Part shown: positions 36,395-49,378 of the stretch, one piece after another | Layout of the letters: the number at the start of each line of letters is the position of its first letter | Position numbering within the stretch: position 1 is the stretch's first letter | Assembly: GCF_038502225.1 (NCBI RefSeq) | Contig: NC_091293.1 | Location: 13,660,939 to 13,724,938, forward strand | Length of the DNA stretch: 64,000 nucleotides | From: Cherax quadricarinatus | Lineage: Eukaryota > Arthropoda > Malacostraca > Decapoda > Parastacidae | Reading direction: 5' to 3' | Notes under the pieces: model-generated | Seen by the model: only the letters and a program-made list of their open reading frames with translations | The model's database searches: none | What the model was told of the DNA's origin: nothing | Made by a program: the position numbers and the translations under genes

Positions 36395-38150
36395 AGAACT
36401 AAACATAAGAACAAAAGAAAGAAGGCACACTGCAACAGGCCTACTGACCCATGCGGAGCAGGTCCATGTCCCCCCCCCCACGATTAGCCCAATGAACCCC
36501 CCCCGGATTAGCCCAATGACCCACCCAGTCTGGTCACCTTCACTCAAGGAAGGAACACGGCACCAGACCCAGCAGCACAAGCTACTCAGGTCCAACTCAC
36601 ACCCACCCACACTCACTCATGTATTTATCTAACCTATTTTTAAAACTACACAACGTTTTAGCCTGAATAACTGTACTCGGGAGTTTGTTCCACTCATCCA
36701 CAACTCTATTACCAAACCAGTGCTTTCCTATATCCTTCCTGAATCTGAATTTTTCCAACTTGAAACCATTGCTGCGAGTCCTGTCTTGGCTGAAAATTTT
36801 CAGCACGCTATTTACATCCCCTTTATTTATTCCTGTTTTCCATTTATACACCTCGATCATATCCCCCCTAATTCTACGCCTTTCGAGAGAGTGCAAATTC
36901 AGGGCCCTCGGTCTATCCTCATATGGAAGATTTCTGAGACATGCGATCATCTTTGTCATCCTCCTCTGTACGTTTTCCAGAGCATTTATATCCATTCTGT
37001 AATACGGTGACCAGAACTGAGCAGCATAGTCTAAATGAGGCCTAACCAAGGATATATAGAGTTGAAGAACAACCTGAGGACTTCTATTATTTATACTTCT
37101 TGATATAAAGCCAAGAATTCTGTTAGCTTTATTGCGAACACTAATGCACTGTTGTCTTGGTTTTAGATTACTGCTAACCAGAACTCATAAATCCTTTTCG
37201 CAATCAGTAGCATTAAGATCTACATTATTTAGTTTATATGTGGCATGGTTATTTAACTGTCCAACATTTAGAACTTTGCATTTGTCAATATTAAACTGCA
37301 TCTGCCACTTCTCCGACCACTGCATCAGTCTATTCAAATCATCCTGGAGTGCTCTAGTGTTCTCACTGGAATGAACTGGACGGCCTATTTTGGTGTCATC
37401 AGCAAATTAGCTTATGCCGCTATTTATTCCCTCATCTATGTCGTTTATGTAAATTGTGAACAACAACGGGCCCAACACTGATCCCTGAGGAACACCGCTT
37501 GTGACGTGCCCCCATTCTGATTTCTCACCATTTATGCAAACTCTCTGCTGCCTATTTGTCAGCCATGCCTCTACCCAGGAAAAAATTTCTCCTCCTATTC
37601 CGTGTGCCTGACGTTTCCTCAATAGCCTCTGATGTGGAACTCTATCGAAAGCCTTACTGAAGTCCATATATATAATATCATAGTCATTGCCATGATCTAC
37701 CTCCTCAAACACCTTAGTGAAAAATGTTAGTAAATTCGTAAGACAGGAACGCCCCTTTGTAAAACCGTGTTGAGATTCATTAATCAGTCTGTGCCTATCA
37801 AGAGGGATACAAATTGCTTCGGCAATTATTGATTCCATAAATTTTCCCATTATGGAGGTAAGGCTTATTGGTCCATAGTTCGAAGCCAAGGACCTGTCAC
37901 CTGCCTTGTAAATAGGTATTACATTTGCCATTTTCCACTTATCAGGCACTATGCCAGTTTGTAGTGATATGTTAAAAAGATTAGGCAAAGGTATGCTAAG
38001 TTCCTCTTTACATTCCTTTAACACCCTTGCAAACAGTTCATCAGGGCCTGGGGATTTGTTAGGTTTTAGTTTCTCTATTTGTCTGAGGACCATGTAAGAT
38101 TCGGCTTCAGGAATGGGATGGCAGGTTTTATGAGCTGAATTTTGTTAATG
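36395..38150 (-). mobile_element. CR1/L2-like LINE family D, 5'-truncated, copy in the first duplication unit
   Basis: Read on the minus strand, RT runs from about 38093 to 37407 with KPNKSPGPDEL, ISLTSIMGKFMESII, SQHGFTKGRSC, YMDFSKAFDRVPHQRLL and GVPQGSVLGP. It is interrupted by TAA at 37407-37409, immediately before the FADD motif, which continues in the same frame. The C-terminal part (37049-36597) has RPHLDYAAQFWSPYYR and KHWFGNRVVDEWNKLPSTV. A frame break lies near 37180-37230. The 3' UTR reaches CATAAGAACAAAAGAAAG at about 36394-36413. The endonuclease is missing. Confidence 0.85.
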
Positions 38151-38207
38151 GCTTGATTTGATTACTAACTAATCAGTCATACACCTACAAATACACCCCT
38201 CTATTCT

Positions 38208-38340
38208 ACACTTCAGGATCCATACATAGCTTTAATTAGATGGTCGAAGATGGGAGAAAGTGGACCTGCTGGCGAGCAGCGAAGAGGCGGGACCAGGAAC
38301 TGTGACTCGACCACTGTAATCACAATTAGGTAAGTATACA
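38208..38340 (+). mobile_element. CR1-like LINE 3' end (unit 1)
   Basis: AGGATCCATACATAGCTTTAA matches the end of CR1 ORF2, followed by the GACCAGGAACT-type 3' UTR and a decayed tail AATTAGGTAAGTATACAC. Its equivalent in unit 2 is at 43016-43150. Confidence 0.8.
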
Positions 38341-38474
38341 CACGCACACACTCATTATGGTACAATACCATCCCCCCAAAAAAACAGTTTTGCCAAGTTA
38401 CGTCCACTGGCGGACAGCTACATTACCGTAAAAGCTGAAGTTAACGTCACCACCAGCTGATGGTAACAAAGCAG

Positions 38475-38697
<223 letters not shown>

Positions 38698-38748
38698 AAC
38701 GAGGTAAGGAGTCCACACGCACAACCTGGCTATGGGAAAGAGTTTTTT

Positions 38749-40318
38749 TTTATATTTTATTTAAAAAAACACAGTATACATGGATGGTATACATAAACGA
38801 TTTAAAACAAAAAACGCGAAAACTTTATATAAGACGACAACATATAACTAAACAGAAGACTACCGGAACATATCTTAACCACAAAATAACTATATAACCA
38901 AAACCTGACAGTCTTATTCATATTGTATATGAAATTTTATATACAAAAACAATTTCATATAAACTAATGCATTGCACACTCCATGGTACTATGATTATAT
39001 AAAAAATTTATATACAAAAGAAATATCATATAAACTAATACATTGTACACACAATGGTACTATGGTTATATAAAATAACTAACAGAAACCTACATGACTC
39101 TTGAAATTGAAACATGGTGTTCTTTATTTTTGGTTTTTCATATCTGAAAAAGGAATCAAAATATGCAAAGAGAGTTTAATAATTAACATTAGACTTTTAC
39201 AGATCTAACATGTATGATTACATATGAGGAAACACTAAGACACATAATACCCCGACCAACCCCATATTTAGTTTCTCAAACTAATTATAAACCCACAAAA
39301 AATATACCTTGCTTGTATATAGTGATATTAGTAAAGGTGCTTAATTGAACATCAACTGACTATATGCACCATAAATGATAAAAAATAAATACATGTGATA
39401 TCACTGGGTGACGGAACAACATATCCCACAAAAGCTGCTGCCCAAGGAACTTGAATGTCCAAAGATTACAATATAGGACATTATACATCTCAACCCCCCC
39501 CCCCCTCACGGCGGTGACCGCTACTACATATACAAAAACAATCTTTGGCAAATGAAACATTTTACAACCATCACCAAAAGGTCTGCTTACGAACATTCCC
39601 CTTAAAGGCCAGTATAACGTTGTACTTTTAGCGGTGATATCAGCCTGACATCCGCTTACAAATGACTAAACTAAACCTAACGGGAATTCCAGGAAAGACC
39701 CAACATACATCACCAAACCCCGGCCATAGTCGGGAACCAGTTCAGTCTTGTTAGAGGCTGGTACATATACTGAAATATTGCTTTTTATCTGTATTATCAA
39801 AATGCATGACCATTTTAGGATTAATCCAAGATCTCAGTGCCACACAACGCCACAACCATACACACACAGACACACGGTACCATTCATAATACATACACGT
39901 CACTCCCTAAAACCCGCCCTCTACCCTGAAGTCTCTAACATACCGTTTGGTGCTACCACGTTGGGAGTCCAGCCCCCCGTTGCCTTACCCCACCCCCAGT
40001 TGCAGCAACCTTTGAACAGTAAGACTTCGATACTTTGAAGGAAAACTATTATCCCAACTTCTACCATATATGAGTTTATTTCTGCAATATGTTCTGTAGA
40101 TACCTGCCGCAATTGCCCTGATCCTAACTGATCCCCCGGTTTCCCGCATACCCCACGAGATAAAGAGGAAATCAGCCACCACGTACATTATTGCTCTTCG
40201 TACCTCACTTGATACTCCGCTAACGTCCAATGTTAAGGCCCGTAAGGTTGAAATACTTCCCCCACTAAGAAAATCTAAAACCCGCCCCAACCACGAACGA
40301 ACTTTGTCCAAGGTATCA
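38749..40318 (-). mobile_element. L1/Tx1-like LINE, 3' part only, in duplication unit 1
   Basis: Identical in layout to the 3' end of the longer copy at 43508-49378. The minus-strand frame, here from the duplication border to 39985, covers only the last about 110 codons (MRETGGSVRIRAIAAGIYRT). The 1.2-kb AT-rich 3' UTR carries a 71-bp tandem dimer (about 38925-39075) and ends at an A-tail (plus-strand T-run 38741-38750) next to a reversed AATAAA. It is cut at 40318 by the duplication border. Confidence 0.8.
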
Positions 40319-41990
40319 CGATTAGCCCAATGAACCCCTTCCCCCCGGATTAACCCAATGACCCACCCAGTCTGGTCACCTTCACTCAAGGAAGGAACAC
40401 GGCACCAGACCCAGCAGCACAAGCTACTCAGGTCCAACTCACTCCCACCCACACCCACTCATATATTTATCTAACCTATTTTTAAAACTACACAACGTTT
40501 TAGCCTGAATAACTGTACTCGGGAGTTTGTTCCACTCATCCACAAATCTATTACCGAACCAGTGCTTTCCTATATCCTTCCTGAATCTGAATTTTTCCAA
40601 CTTGAAACCATTGCTGCGAGCCCTGTCTTGGCTGAAAAATTTCAGCACGCTATTTACATCCCCTTTATTTATTCCTGTTTTCCATTTATACACCTCGATC
40701 ATATCCCCCCTAATTGTACGCCTTTCGAGAGAGTGCAAATTCAGGGCCCTCGGTCTATCCTCATATGGAAGATTTCTGAGACATGGGATCAACTTTGTCA
40801 TCCTCTTCTGTACGTTTTCCAGAGCATTTATATCCATTCTGTAATACGGTGACCAGAACTGAGAAGCATAGTCCAAATGAGGCCTAACCAAGGATATATA
40901 GAGTTGAAGAACAACCTGAGGACTTGTATTATTTATACTTCTTGATATGAAGCCAAGAATTCTGTTAGCTTTATTGCGAACACTAATGCACTGTTGTCTT
41001 GGTTTTAGATTACTGCTAACCAGAACTCCTAAATCCTTTTCGCAATCAGTAGCATTAAGATCTACATTTAGTTTATATGTGGCATGGTTATTTAACTGTC
41101 CAACATTTAGAACTTTGCATTTGTCAATATTAAACTGCATCTGCCACTTCTCCGACCATTGCATCAGTCTATTCAAATCATCCTGGAGTGCTCTAGTGTT
41201 CTCATTAGAATGAACTGGAAGGCCTATTTTGGAGTCATCAGCAAATTAGCTTATGCCGCTATTTATTCCCTCATCTATGTCGTTTATGTAAATTGTGAAC
41301 AACAACGGGCCCAACACTGACCCCTGAGGAACACCGCTTGTGACGTGCCCCCATTCTGATTTCTCACCATTTATGCAAACTCTCTGCTGCCTATTTGTCA
41401 GCCATGCCTCTACCCAGGAAAAAATTTCTCCTCCTATTCCGTGTGCCTGACGTTTCCTCAATAGCCTCTGATGTGGAACTCTATCGAAAGCCTTACTGAA
41501 GTCCATATATATAATATCATAGTCATTGCCATGATCTACCTCCTCAAACACCTTAGTGAAAAATGTTAGTAAATTCGTAAGACAGGAACGCCCCTTTGTA
41601 AAACCGTGTTGAGATTCATTAATCAGTCTGTGCCTATCAAGAGGGATACAAATTGCTTCGGCAATTATTGATTCCATAAATTTTCCCATTATGGAGGTAA
41701 GGCTTATTGGTCCATAGTTCGAAGCCAAGGACCTGTCACCTGCCTTGTAAATAGGTATTACATTTGCCATTTTCCACTTATCAGGCACTATGCCAGTTTG
41801 TAGTGATATGTTAAAAAGATTAGGCAAAGGTATGCTAAGTTCCTCTTTACATTCTTTAACACCCTTGCAAACAGTTCATCAAGGCCTGGGGATTTGTTAG
41901 GTTTTAGTTTCTCTATTTGTCTGAGGACCATGTAAGATTCAGCTTCAGGAATGGGATGGCAGGTTTTATGAGCTGAATTTTGTTAATGGC
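40319..41990 (-). mobile_element. CR1/L2-like LINE family D, copy in duplication unit 2
   Basis: Minus-strand RT is open at 41827-41246 and, after the TAA that precedes FADD, at 41176-40439 (245 codons from MNRLMQWSEKWQMQFN to the C-terminus), longer than in unit 1 because a frame break there is absent. The N-terminal part of the RT block is shifted near 41855-41860, where one base of unit 1 is missing. The 3' UTR is cut by the duplication border. Confidence 0.85.
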
Positions 41991-42045
41991 TTGATTTGAT
42001 CACTAACTAATCAGTCATACACCTACAAATACACCCCTCTATTCT

Positions 42046-43001
42046 GGCAATATAAACACAAATGCAGTATAATGTGATCCTTTATTGACTACGTTTCGCC
42101 CACACAGTGGGCTTTTTCAAGTCAAACAGAACTACCTGGGGTGGAAGGAACGCGAGTATTTATAGTCCGGCTGAGGTCAGGTGAAGAATGCTGCATCTGA
42201 TGATGTACCGAGTGGGGTTATAGAGTCTAAAAACTTGGGTAGCTTGGAAAGGAGATTGGATAAGTTTGTGAGCAGACCTTCTACAGTGTTCTTATGTGGG
42301 ATAGCGATGAAGAAGTTTCTTGGCAAGTGGTTCAGCTATGTTATAGAAGCCACTATTCTGGTTGAAGTTGTCGGATATAGAAATAAGTGATGATTCCAGG
42401 ATTCTTCGGTATTTAGTGTTGTCTTCTGTGGCGATAAGTCTTGAGTTTCTGTAGTTTATCAAGTGGTTGTGTGAATTACGGTGTTGTACGCAGGCATTCC
42501 TTGTGTCGTCAGACATGCTTGCGTATTGGTGTTCTGAAATACGTGTTTGGAGGTCCCTTGATGTTTCGCCCACGTATAACTTGTTGCAGTCATTACAAGG
42601 GATTATGTATACCCCTGCAGAGGATGGAGGCTTGTCCTGCCTACTACTGGTGATGTCCTTGATGGTCGTGGTTGTGGAGGTAGATACTTGGAATGATGTT
42701 TTGACAAAGATGTTGGAAACATGTTTGGCAATGGAGTTGGTGGGAAGGACTATGTATCTCTTCTCGGCAGTGTCTTCTCTGGGTGTGTTGAAGATGTTTA
42801 ATGCTCGCCGTCTGCAGTCTCAGATGAAGTGACGAGGATAGTGGAGTTTAGAAAATATTTGTTCAATTATAGTGCATTCTTCCTCAAGGAACTCGTTGCT
42901 GCAGATTCTGAGTGCACGCGAAACGTAGTCAATAAAGGATCACATTATACTGCATTTGTGTTTATATTGCCATTGTGTCGGTATTTTATACCATTTATTT
43001 C
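42046..43001 (-). mobile_element. Penelope-like element, 5'-truncated, fold-back form
   Basis: The flanks CACCCCTCTATTCT at 42032-42045 and 43002-43015 are a perfect 14-bp target duplication. The uninterrupted target survives at 38194-38207 in the first duplication unit. The left arm (about 42046-42110) and right arm (about 42919-42972) are inverted copies containing a GAAAC-type hammerhead remnant. The right side extends about 28 bp past the palindrome (TTGTGTCGGTATTTTATACC), like the other fold-back elements. Between the arms lies the GIY-YIG coding part on the minus strand. RT is missing. Confidence 0.85.
42292..42838 (-). pseudogene. GIY-YIG endonuclease end of a Penelope-like element
   Basis: Minus-strand translation contains a KTYIVLP-type segment (about 42755), a Thr-rich linker with TIKDIT, then SAGVYIIPC and NKLYVGETSRDLQTRISEH (about 42620-42530), followed by NACVQHRNS and RRILESSLISIS. 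GIY and YVG elements, the Arg of the helix, and the Glu of LESSLI fit the GIY-YIG nuclease attached to Penelope-type RT, which cleaves target DNA. The upper part is in more than one frame; 42573-42292 is open. The RT part is absent. Confidence 0.8.
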
Positions 43002-43015
43002 CACCCCTCTATTCT

Positions 43016-43150
43016 ACACTTCAGGATCCATACATAGCTTTAATTAGAGGGTCGAAGATGGAAGAAAGTGGATCTGCTGGCGAGCAGCGAAGAGGCGGGA
43101 CCAGGAACTGTGACTCGACCACTGTAATCACAATTAGGTAAGTATACACA
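43016..43150 (+). mobile_element. CR1-like LINE 3' end (unit 2)
   Basis: Duplicate of 38208-38340, differing by a few bases (GAGGGTCGAAGATGG versus GATGGTCGAAGATGG). Confidence 0.8.
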
Positions 43151-43282
43151 CGCACACACTCATTATGGTACAATACCATCCCCCCAAAAAAACAGTTTTG
43201 CCAAGTTACGTCCACTGGCGGACAGCTACATTACAGTAAAAGCTGAAGTTAACGTCACCATAAGCTGATGGTAACAAAGCAG

Positions 43283-43462
<180 letters not shown>

Positions 43463-44746
43463 ACGAGGTGAGGAGTCCACACGCACAACCTGGCTATGGG
43501 AAAGAGGTTTTTTTTTATATTTTATTTAAAAAACACAGTATTCATGGATGGTATACATAAACGATTTAAAACAAAAAACGCGAAAACTTTATATAAGACG
43601 ACAACATATAACTAAACAGAGGACTACCGGAACATATCTTAACCACAAAATAACTATATAACCAAAACCTGACAGTCTTATTCATATTGTATATGAAATT
43701 TTATATACAAAAACAATTTCATATAAACTAATGCATTGCACACTCCATGGTACTATGATTATATAAAAAATTTATATACAAAAGCAATATCATATAAACT
43801 AATACATTGTACACTCAATGGTACTATGGTTATATAAAATAACTAACAGAAACCTACATGACTCTTGAAATTGAAACATGGTGTTCTTTATTTTTGGTTT
43901 TGCATATCTGAAAAAGGAATCAAAATATGCAAAGAGAGTTTAATAATTAACATTAGACTTTTACAGATCTAACATGTATGATTACATATGAGGAAACACT
44001 AAGACACATAATACCCCGACCAACCCCATATTTAGTTTCTCAAACTAATTATAAACCCACAAAAAATATACCTTACTTGTATATAGTGATATTAGTAAAG
44101 GTGCTTAATTGAACATCAACTGACTATATGCACCATAAATGCTGAAAAATAAATACATGTGATATCACTGGGTGACGGAACAACATATCCCACAAAAGCT
44201 GCTGCCCAAGGAACTTGAATGTCCAAAGATTACAATATAGGACATTATACATCTCAACCCCCCCCCCTCACGGCGGTGACCGCTACTACATATACAAAAA
44301 CAATCTTTGGCAAATGAAACATTTTACAACCATCACCAAAAGGTCTGCTTACGAACATTCCCCTTAAAGGCCAGTATAACGTTGTACTTTTAGCGGTGAT
44401 ATCAGCCTGACATCCGCTTACAAATGACTAAACTAAACCTAACGGGAATTCCAGGAAAGACCCAACATACTTCACCAAACCCCGGCCATAGTCGGGAACC
44501 AGTTCAGTCTTGTTAGAGGCTGGTACATATACTGAAATATTGCTTTTTATCTGTATTATCAAAATGCATGACCATTTTAGGATTAATCCAAGATCTCAGT
44601 GCCACACAACGCCACAACCATACACACACAGACACACGGTACCATTCATAATACATACACGTCACTCCCTAAAACCCGCCCTCTACCCTGAAGTCTCTAA
44701 CATACCGTTTGGTGCTACCACGTTGGGAGTCCAGCCCCCCGTTGCC

Positions 44747-47700
44747 TTACCCCACCCCCAGTTGCAGCAACCTTTGAACAGTAAGACTTCGATACTTTGA
44801 AGGAAAACTATTATCCCAACTTCTACCATATATGAGTTTATTTCTGCAATATGTTCTGTAGATACCTGCCGCAATTGCCCTGATCCTAACTGATCCCCCG
44901 GTTTCCCGCATACCCCACGAGATAAAGAGGAAATCAGCCACCACGTACATTATTGCTCTTCGTACCTCACTTGATACTCCGCTAACGTCCAGTGTTAAGG
45001 CCCGTAAGGTTGAAATACTTCCCCCACTAAGAAAATCTAAAACCCGCCCCAACCACGAACGAACTTTGTCCAAGGTATCACAAAAGTAGACAGCATGAAA
45101 AGCTGTTTCTTCGAGACCGCAACGCAAGCAATCCGCCTCCCTTACCAAACCCATCCTATTTAAGACCGATTTTGATGCTAAAATTCCCATGACAAATCTG
45201 TACACCAATTCACGAACCCTTGGTGCCAACTTAAGTTTACAAAATCCTTCCCATATTTCCCCCCAATTATACAGTGGAAAAACAGACAATCCCTGTACAA
45301 TTTCCCTACGACAACATATGCTGACCATTTGCCCCACCCGGATCCGTTGCGCATTTCTCAACTTTAACAACAAACGCAGCATGTCCTCACACTCCATTAA
45401 TCCCCTGCCGCTCCACCATTTACGCATTTCGATCATTACCCGACCCACCCGGATGCCCTTCTCACCGCCCGCCCTGAGGAACCGCTGCTTTACATAGAGG
45501 GCCTTCACCCGTGGCCCCAAAGCCAAGAGACCTAAACCCCCACGACGAACATGGGCCATGACAACCTCCCGACTTAACCAAGCTCTCCCGAAACCCAAGC
45601 ATAACGTAAGACCCTTCTCTGCAGTTCCTGAATATCCATATCTCTTAAAGGGTACACCTCAGCCACACCCCATACCTTACCATAAACAAGTGTATTAACC
45701 ACTACTGTCCTCTGTTGCAATGAGACATCCCCAGCTCTTAACCCCCGAAGTCAATCTAAAGCCTTGTTAACCACCAATTCAGAGTTTACCCTTCGGCCCT
45801 CCCTCTCATCTGCCATGTACACGATACCACATATTCTAAGTTGCACCACGACTGACCACCCATACCTTTAGCCCCCCCCCCCCCACCCATGTACCCACCT
45901 CCAATAATTTCGATTTTGCCTTATTGACGCCCAAAAAAACTCAACAATCCATCCCACGATCTGCAAATCCTCCTCCCCTTTTAACAAAATCGTGGTATCA
46001 TCTACGTACCCGACCACACGCGCTGCATGGTCACTGCTCAGCGTTCCACGCCTCAAACCACCATCCACCAGCTCATAAAAGGGGTTTTGCATACAAGCAA
46101 AAAGCAGCTGGGAGAGGGGGCACCCTTGCCTCAAACCCCTTTCCATACGGACCGGCTGCCCCAATTTACCGTTTACCTGTATGCGTACCATAGCCGAGAC
46201 ATACAAGGTATCAACCCATCTTACAATCCCCTCTCCAAAACCCTGCTTCAATAAAATAACCCTCAATAAATTCCTATCAGCACAGTCGTAAGCATTTTGC
46301 CAGTCAAGCCCGAGGACACCCTACCCCCTTGACATTCCTCCAAAAATTCCCTAATACGTACATGCCCGTCCCTCATGCTCCTACCTGGTATGCCTAGCTG
46401 TCCCTCGTGAATAACCGACCCCATAACCTTCCTCATTCTGTTTCCTAAAACTTTTGCAAAGATTTTATAGTCCGAGCACATAAGAGATATTGCTCTATAT
46501 GCACTCAGACCCCTCCCCCCTCCCTTTTTGGGCACCAACACAACTGCCCCCGTACTTTGTGACATACCTAACCTCCCCTCCGTGAGCATGCAATTTAATA
46601 CATCAACCAAACAATGCTTAATACTTCCCCAATGCGCCCTATAAAAATCATTCGAAATGCCATCTATACCTGGTGCCTTTCCTTTACTCATACTAAAAAC
46701 CGCCTCCTCTACCTCCTCCACTAGAATTCTACCTTCTAGTACCGTTCTATCTCTGTCACTTATAACTTTTCTGAAATCCCTCCCCACCAGGCCACCCGCA
46801 TGGACCCCCCCTACCCCCTGCTGTAGCTTTTCCCCAAACCATAGATCAGCATAAAAACTCATGCTGTCCGTGGTGAGGAGTACTTGACCCGGCAGGTAAC
46901 CACCCAAATCCGTTCATACTTCCAATTGCAAGAGGGACGTCGCCTGTTGTCTGACCCTAAATTTGCGCAAGACACAACCCGAAGGTTTGTCACCCCATAG
47001 CACTTCTTCCATACCTGCTCTGACTCTAACCGCATTGAAACGTTCATTGTGAATTTCTGCAAGTTGACTACGAAGATGTTCAATGTCGTCATACCTACTA
47101 CTCCCGCCCCCCACATAGCTGCCCCTCCAGATAGTTTTGCAGCCCATACCTCCATCTCGCCTCCTCTTTTCCCCGTTTCTTATAATAACTCGCTATTCCG
47201 GGTTTGGCACGTGTTTCCCACCATTCCAACAAACATTCACCTGCCTGTCACGTTTCCCAGATATTCTTCCACCAGTCCTGAAAAGCGGACCCACCCCCCT
47301 CCCCCTCCAATAGCCGCACGTTTAGTTTCCAATAACATGGATAAATCCTGATCATTCCATCCCAGTCCAAGTCCGCTAGCACTGCACGGTGATCTGAAAA
47401 CCCCACATCAAAGGTCTGTACTTGCCCAACTCTAATTCCTTGTGTTACATAAAGTCTATCCAGATGGGCCGCATAGCCCCTGCGAACGAACGTATGCTCC
47501 ACCCCCCACCCACCCCGCCCCACCACATCATAAAACCCTGCATCCCCCAGCAGATTCCGTAAGACAGGTAAAACGCACCCTGCCCCCTTCGGCTCAACAT
47601 CGCCATGGCGGATAACGCAATTCCAATCCCCACCCATGACGGTAATGAACGGCAAACCCCGAGTGTAAAACGTTAAAGCCTCCCTCACAAATTCTATTTT

Positions 47701-48050
47701 AACTTTAGTGTTGCTTTCCGCAGGCATGTAAACGCCAATAAAACAAACCCTCACCTCACCCCAGTACCCATCTACCCTCACCACACTCCCACCTCCCCCC
47801 TCCTCCCATCTCAAGACACGCCAAGGGCTGGACTCCTTCACCGCTATAGCTACCCCACCCTTTAATTTTAAAGAACTGCTAACAAACATTCGGAAGCCTT
47901 TTAACCGTAACTCTCGCCCAAACTTATAATTGTGTTCTTGTATGAAACATACGTCCACAGTGTACCTGCGCAAGAACCACTCCATCCACACACACTCAAA
48001 CTCTGCCCGCAGGCCATTTACATTGATGGTAACACACTTGAATTCACAAA
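44747..48050 (-). pseudogene. ORF2 of the Tx1-like LINE: endonuclease, reverse transcriptase, zinc finger
   Basis: Endonuclease (48035-47248) has VTINVNGLR, FIQEHN, VMGGDWNCVI and GFSDHRAVL, so Asn, Glu, Asp/Asn and SDH sites are kept. Linker sequence (47147-46914) contains EEVLWGDKPSG. RT (46907-46263) has LVPKKGGGRG, YRAISLMCSDYKIFAKVLGNR and PGRSMRDGHV. It continues after a shift at 46263-46266 with LRQGCPLSQLLFA and catalytic YVDD (about 46010). The C-terminal part (45598-44747) includes LGLLALGPRVKAL and a CLRCGLEETAFHAVYFC zinc finger. Frameshifts lie near 47240, 46910, 46265 and between 45868 and 45600. L1/Tx1-type RT motifs separate it clearly from the CR1 copies. Confidence 0.85.
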
Positions 48051-49296
48051 AGGAGGTTTTCCTCTATGTTTGTGGGTCTTTCCCGTTCCCACACATACAT
48101 TACACTGACCTTTTTTAACCTTTGACTTCCCAAGGCCCCCATCACCCCCCGTGCCCTACCCATATGCTGGGCGCTTGCCACAACCCAGTCTTCAAGAGGC
48201 GCCTCAGCCACTTTCGACCATAATTTCTTCCCTGGACGCTGTCCCGGTGTCAGGACCTCGTCTATATCCGACACTCCTGCCGTCCGTTTGCGGGAACCAC
48301 CTTCCACACACATCTCCTCACCAGACGAAGCCTCCTGGTGGACTTCCACCACCACCTCATGCAACCGTGTCATTGTAGTCACGTCCAGGTCTCCCATATT
48401 TTGCGAATCATCCTTCACCACTTCTTGACACTCCGGTGTAACGTCTGGGCTATGATTTGCCCCATCCAGGAGATCGTTTAGCACGTTCTTCAGCAAACTT
48501 TCCTGTGACAACTCCACAGGCTCCGTATGCCCCACAGGTGGCGTGGGCACGTTTGTAGTGTCCACCGACAGGGTGGCACACGCCATAGACCGCGTCTCCT
48601 CTTGTTGTACTTCCTCACTCCAAAGCTTAGGTCCTTGTCCAGGCGAGGGACCAGTCCCCAGATCAAAGGCCTCGGTTCTTAGGGCCACAGGAGAAGGTTC
48701 CCTGATGCGTGCAACCAGGCGTCTGGAGCACTTAGCAGCCATTTGGTCATACGAGTTGCATAACCTGCATGTCTTCCGTTGGCCTGCATAGTGAACAAAA
48801 ACTTGGGTCCTGTAGTGTTCCAGATGAACGTAAGATGGAATCGGCTGTTTTAATGTCATCTTGAGGGTGCAGGAGCCTTCCGGGAGCCCCTCGTATGGGC
48901 CCTCCCTCCACACTCCCTTGGTCGCTGCATGTACCGTGCCGTATCTACCAAAAACTTTCCGAATAACATACTCCTCCGCCTCGAAAGGCACGTTCCTTAC
49001 TTTGACCCAGGTGACGTATGTGGAGACGTCATGCAGGCATACCTCTACGGCTGAATTCACCGCCATTTTCCTCTTTGAAAAGCTTCCACAATCTTGGAGT
49101 AAAAACCGGCATTTGCGAATTTTACAAAAAACCTTGACATCCCATTGAGAGCCACACCATATAATTCCTCAGTGGGGATGCCGTAGACGTCGCGAATAAT
49201 GGTAGGCAACAAAACATGCATCGTTGCACCACTGAGAGAGCCACAAATGAATTCAACACAGACCGTGTTTACTCTTCTACCCTGACGATCCGCCAT
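48044..49296 (-). pseudogene. ORF1 of the Tx1-like LINE (RNA-binding, zinc knuckle), one frameshift
   Basis: The first part (49296-49057, MADRQGRRVNTVCVEFICG … TEELYGVALN) and second part (from about 49060 to 48044) are in different frames, so a small indel near 49060-49070 breaks the ORF. The second part has an RRM-like fold segment (YVTWVKVRNVPFEAEEYVIR … GRYGTVHAATKG) and then CRLCNSYDQMAAKC. This is a C-X2-C-X4-H-X4-C knuckle in which the expected His is Gln. An acidic, Ser/Thr-rich C-terminal half follows. The layout matches ORF1 of Tx1-clade LINEs as I remember them. Stop TGA at 48044-48046; ORF2 coding begins within a few bases. Confidence 0.75.
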
Positions 49297-49378
49297 CTTG
49301 CGTACTGTAGTACATGGTTCGCCACCAGGTGTAAGCAGGAGCAGGCGTCCTCTCAGCCAGCAGGTTGAGAGACGAATG

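Larger units (their letters stand above)
43508..49378 (-). mobile_element. L1/Tx1-like LINE, nearly full length, minus strand
   Basis: On the minus strand the order is ORF1 (49296-48044), ORF2 with endonuclease, RT and C-terminal zinc finger (about 48050-44747), 3' UTR, reversed AATAAA (plus TTTATT 43521-43526) and A-tail (plus T-run 43508-43516). TGGGAAAGAGG occurs at 43497-43507 and 49380-49390, a candidate 11-bp target duplication that would place the 5' end near 49379 and give an 80-bp 5' UTR. Few frameshifts interrupt ORF2. The inner 3' part takes part in the tandem duplication (ends at 45080). Confidence 0.8.

Noticed and set aside
42085..42130. Functional hammerhead in the PLE at 42046-43001
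   Set aside because: Stem II and GAAAC are present but the CUGAUGA box is replaced by a CUUGAAA-like sequence, so catalysis is unlikely; it is kept only as a remnant.
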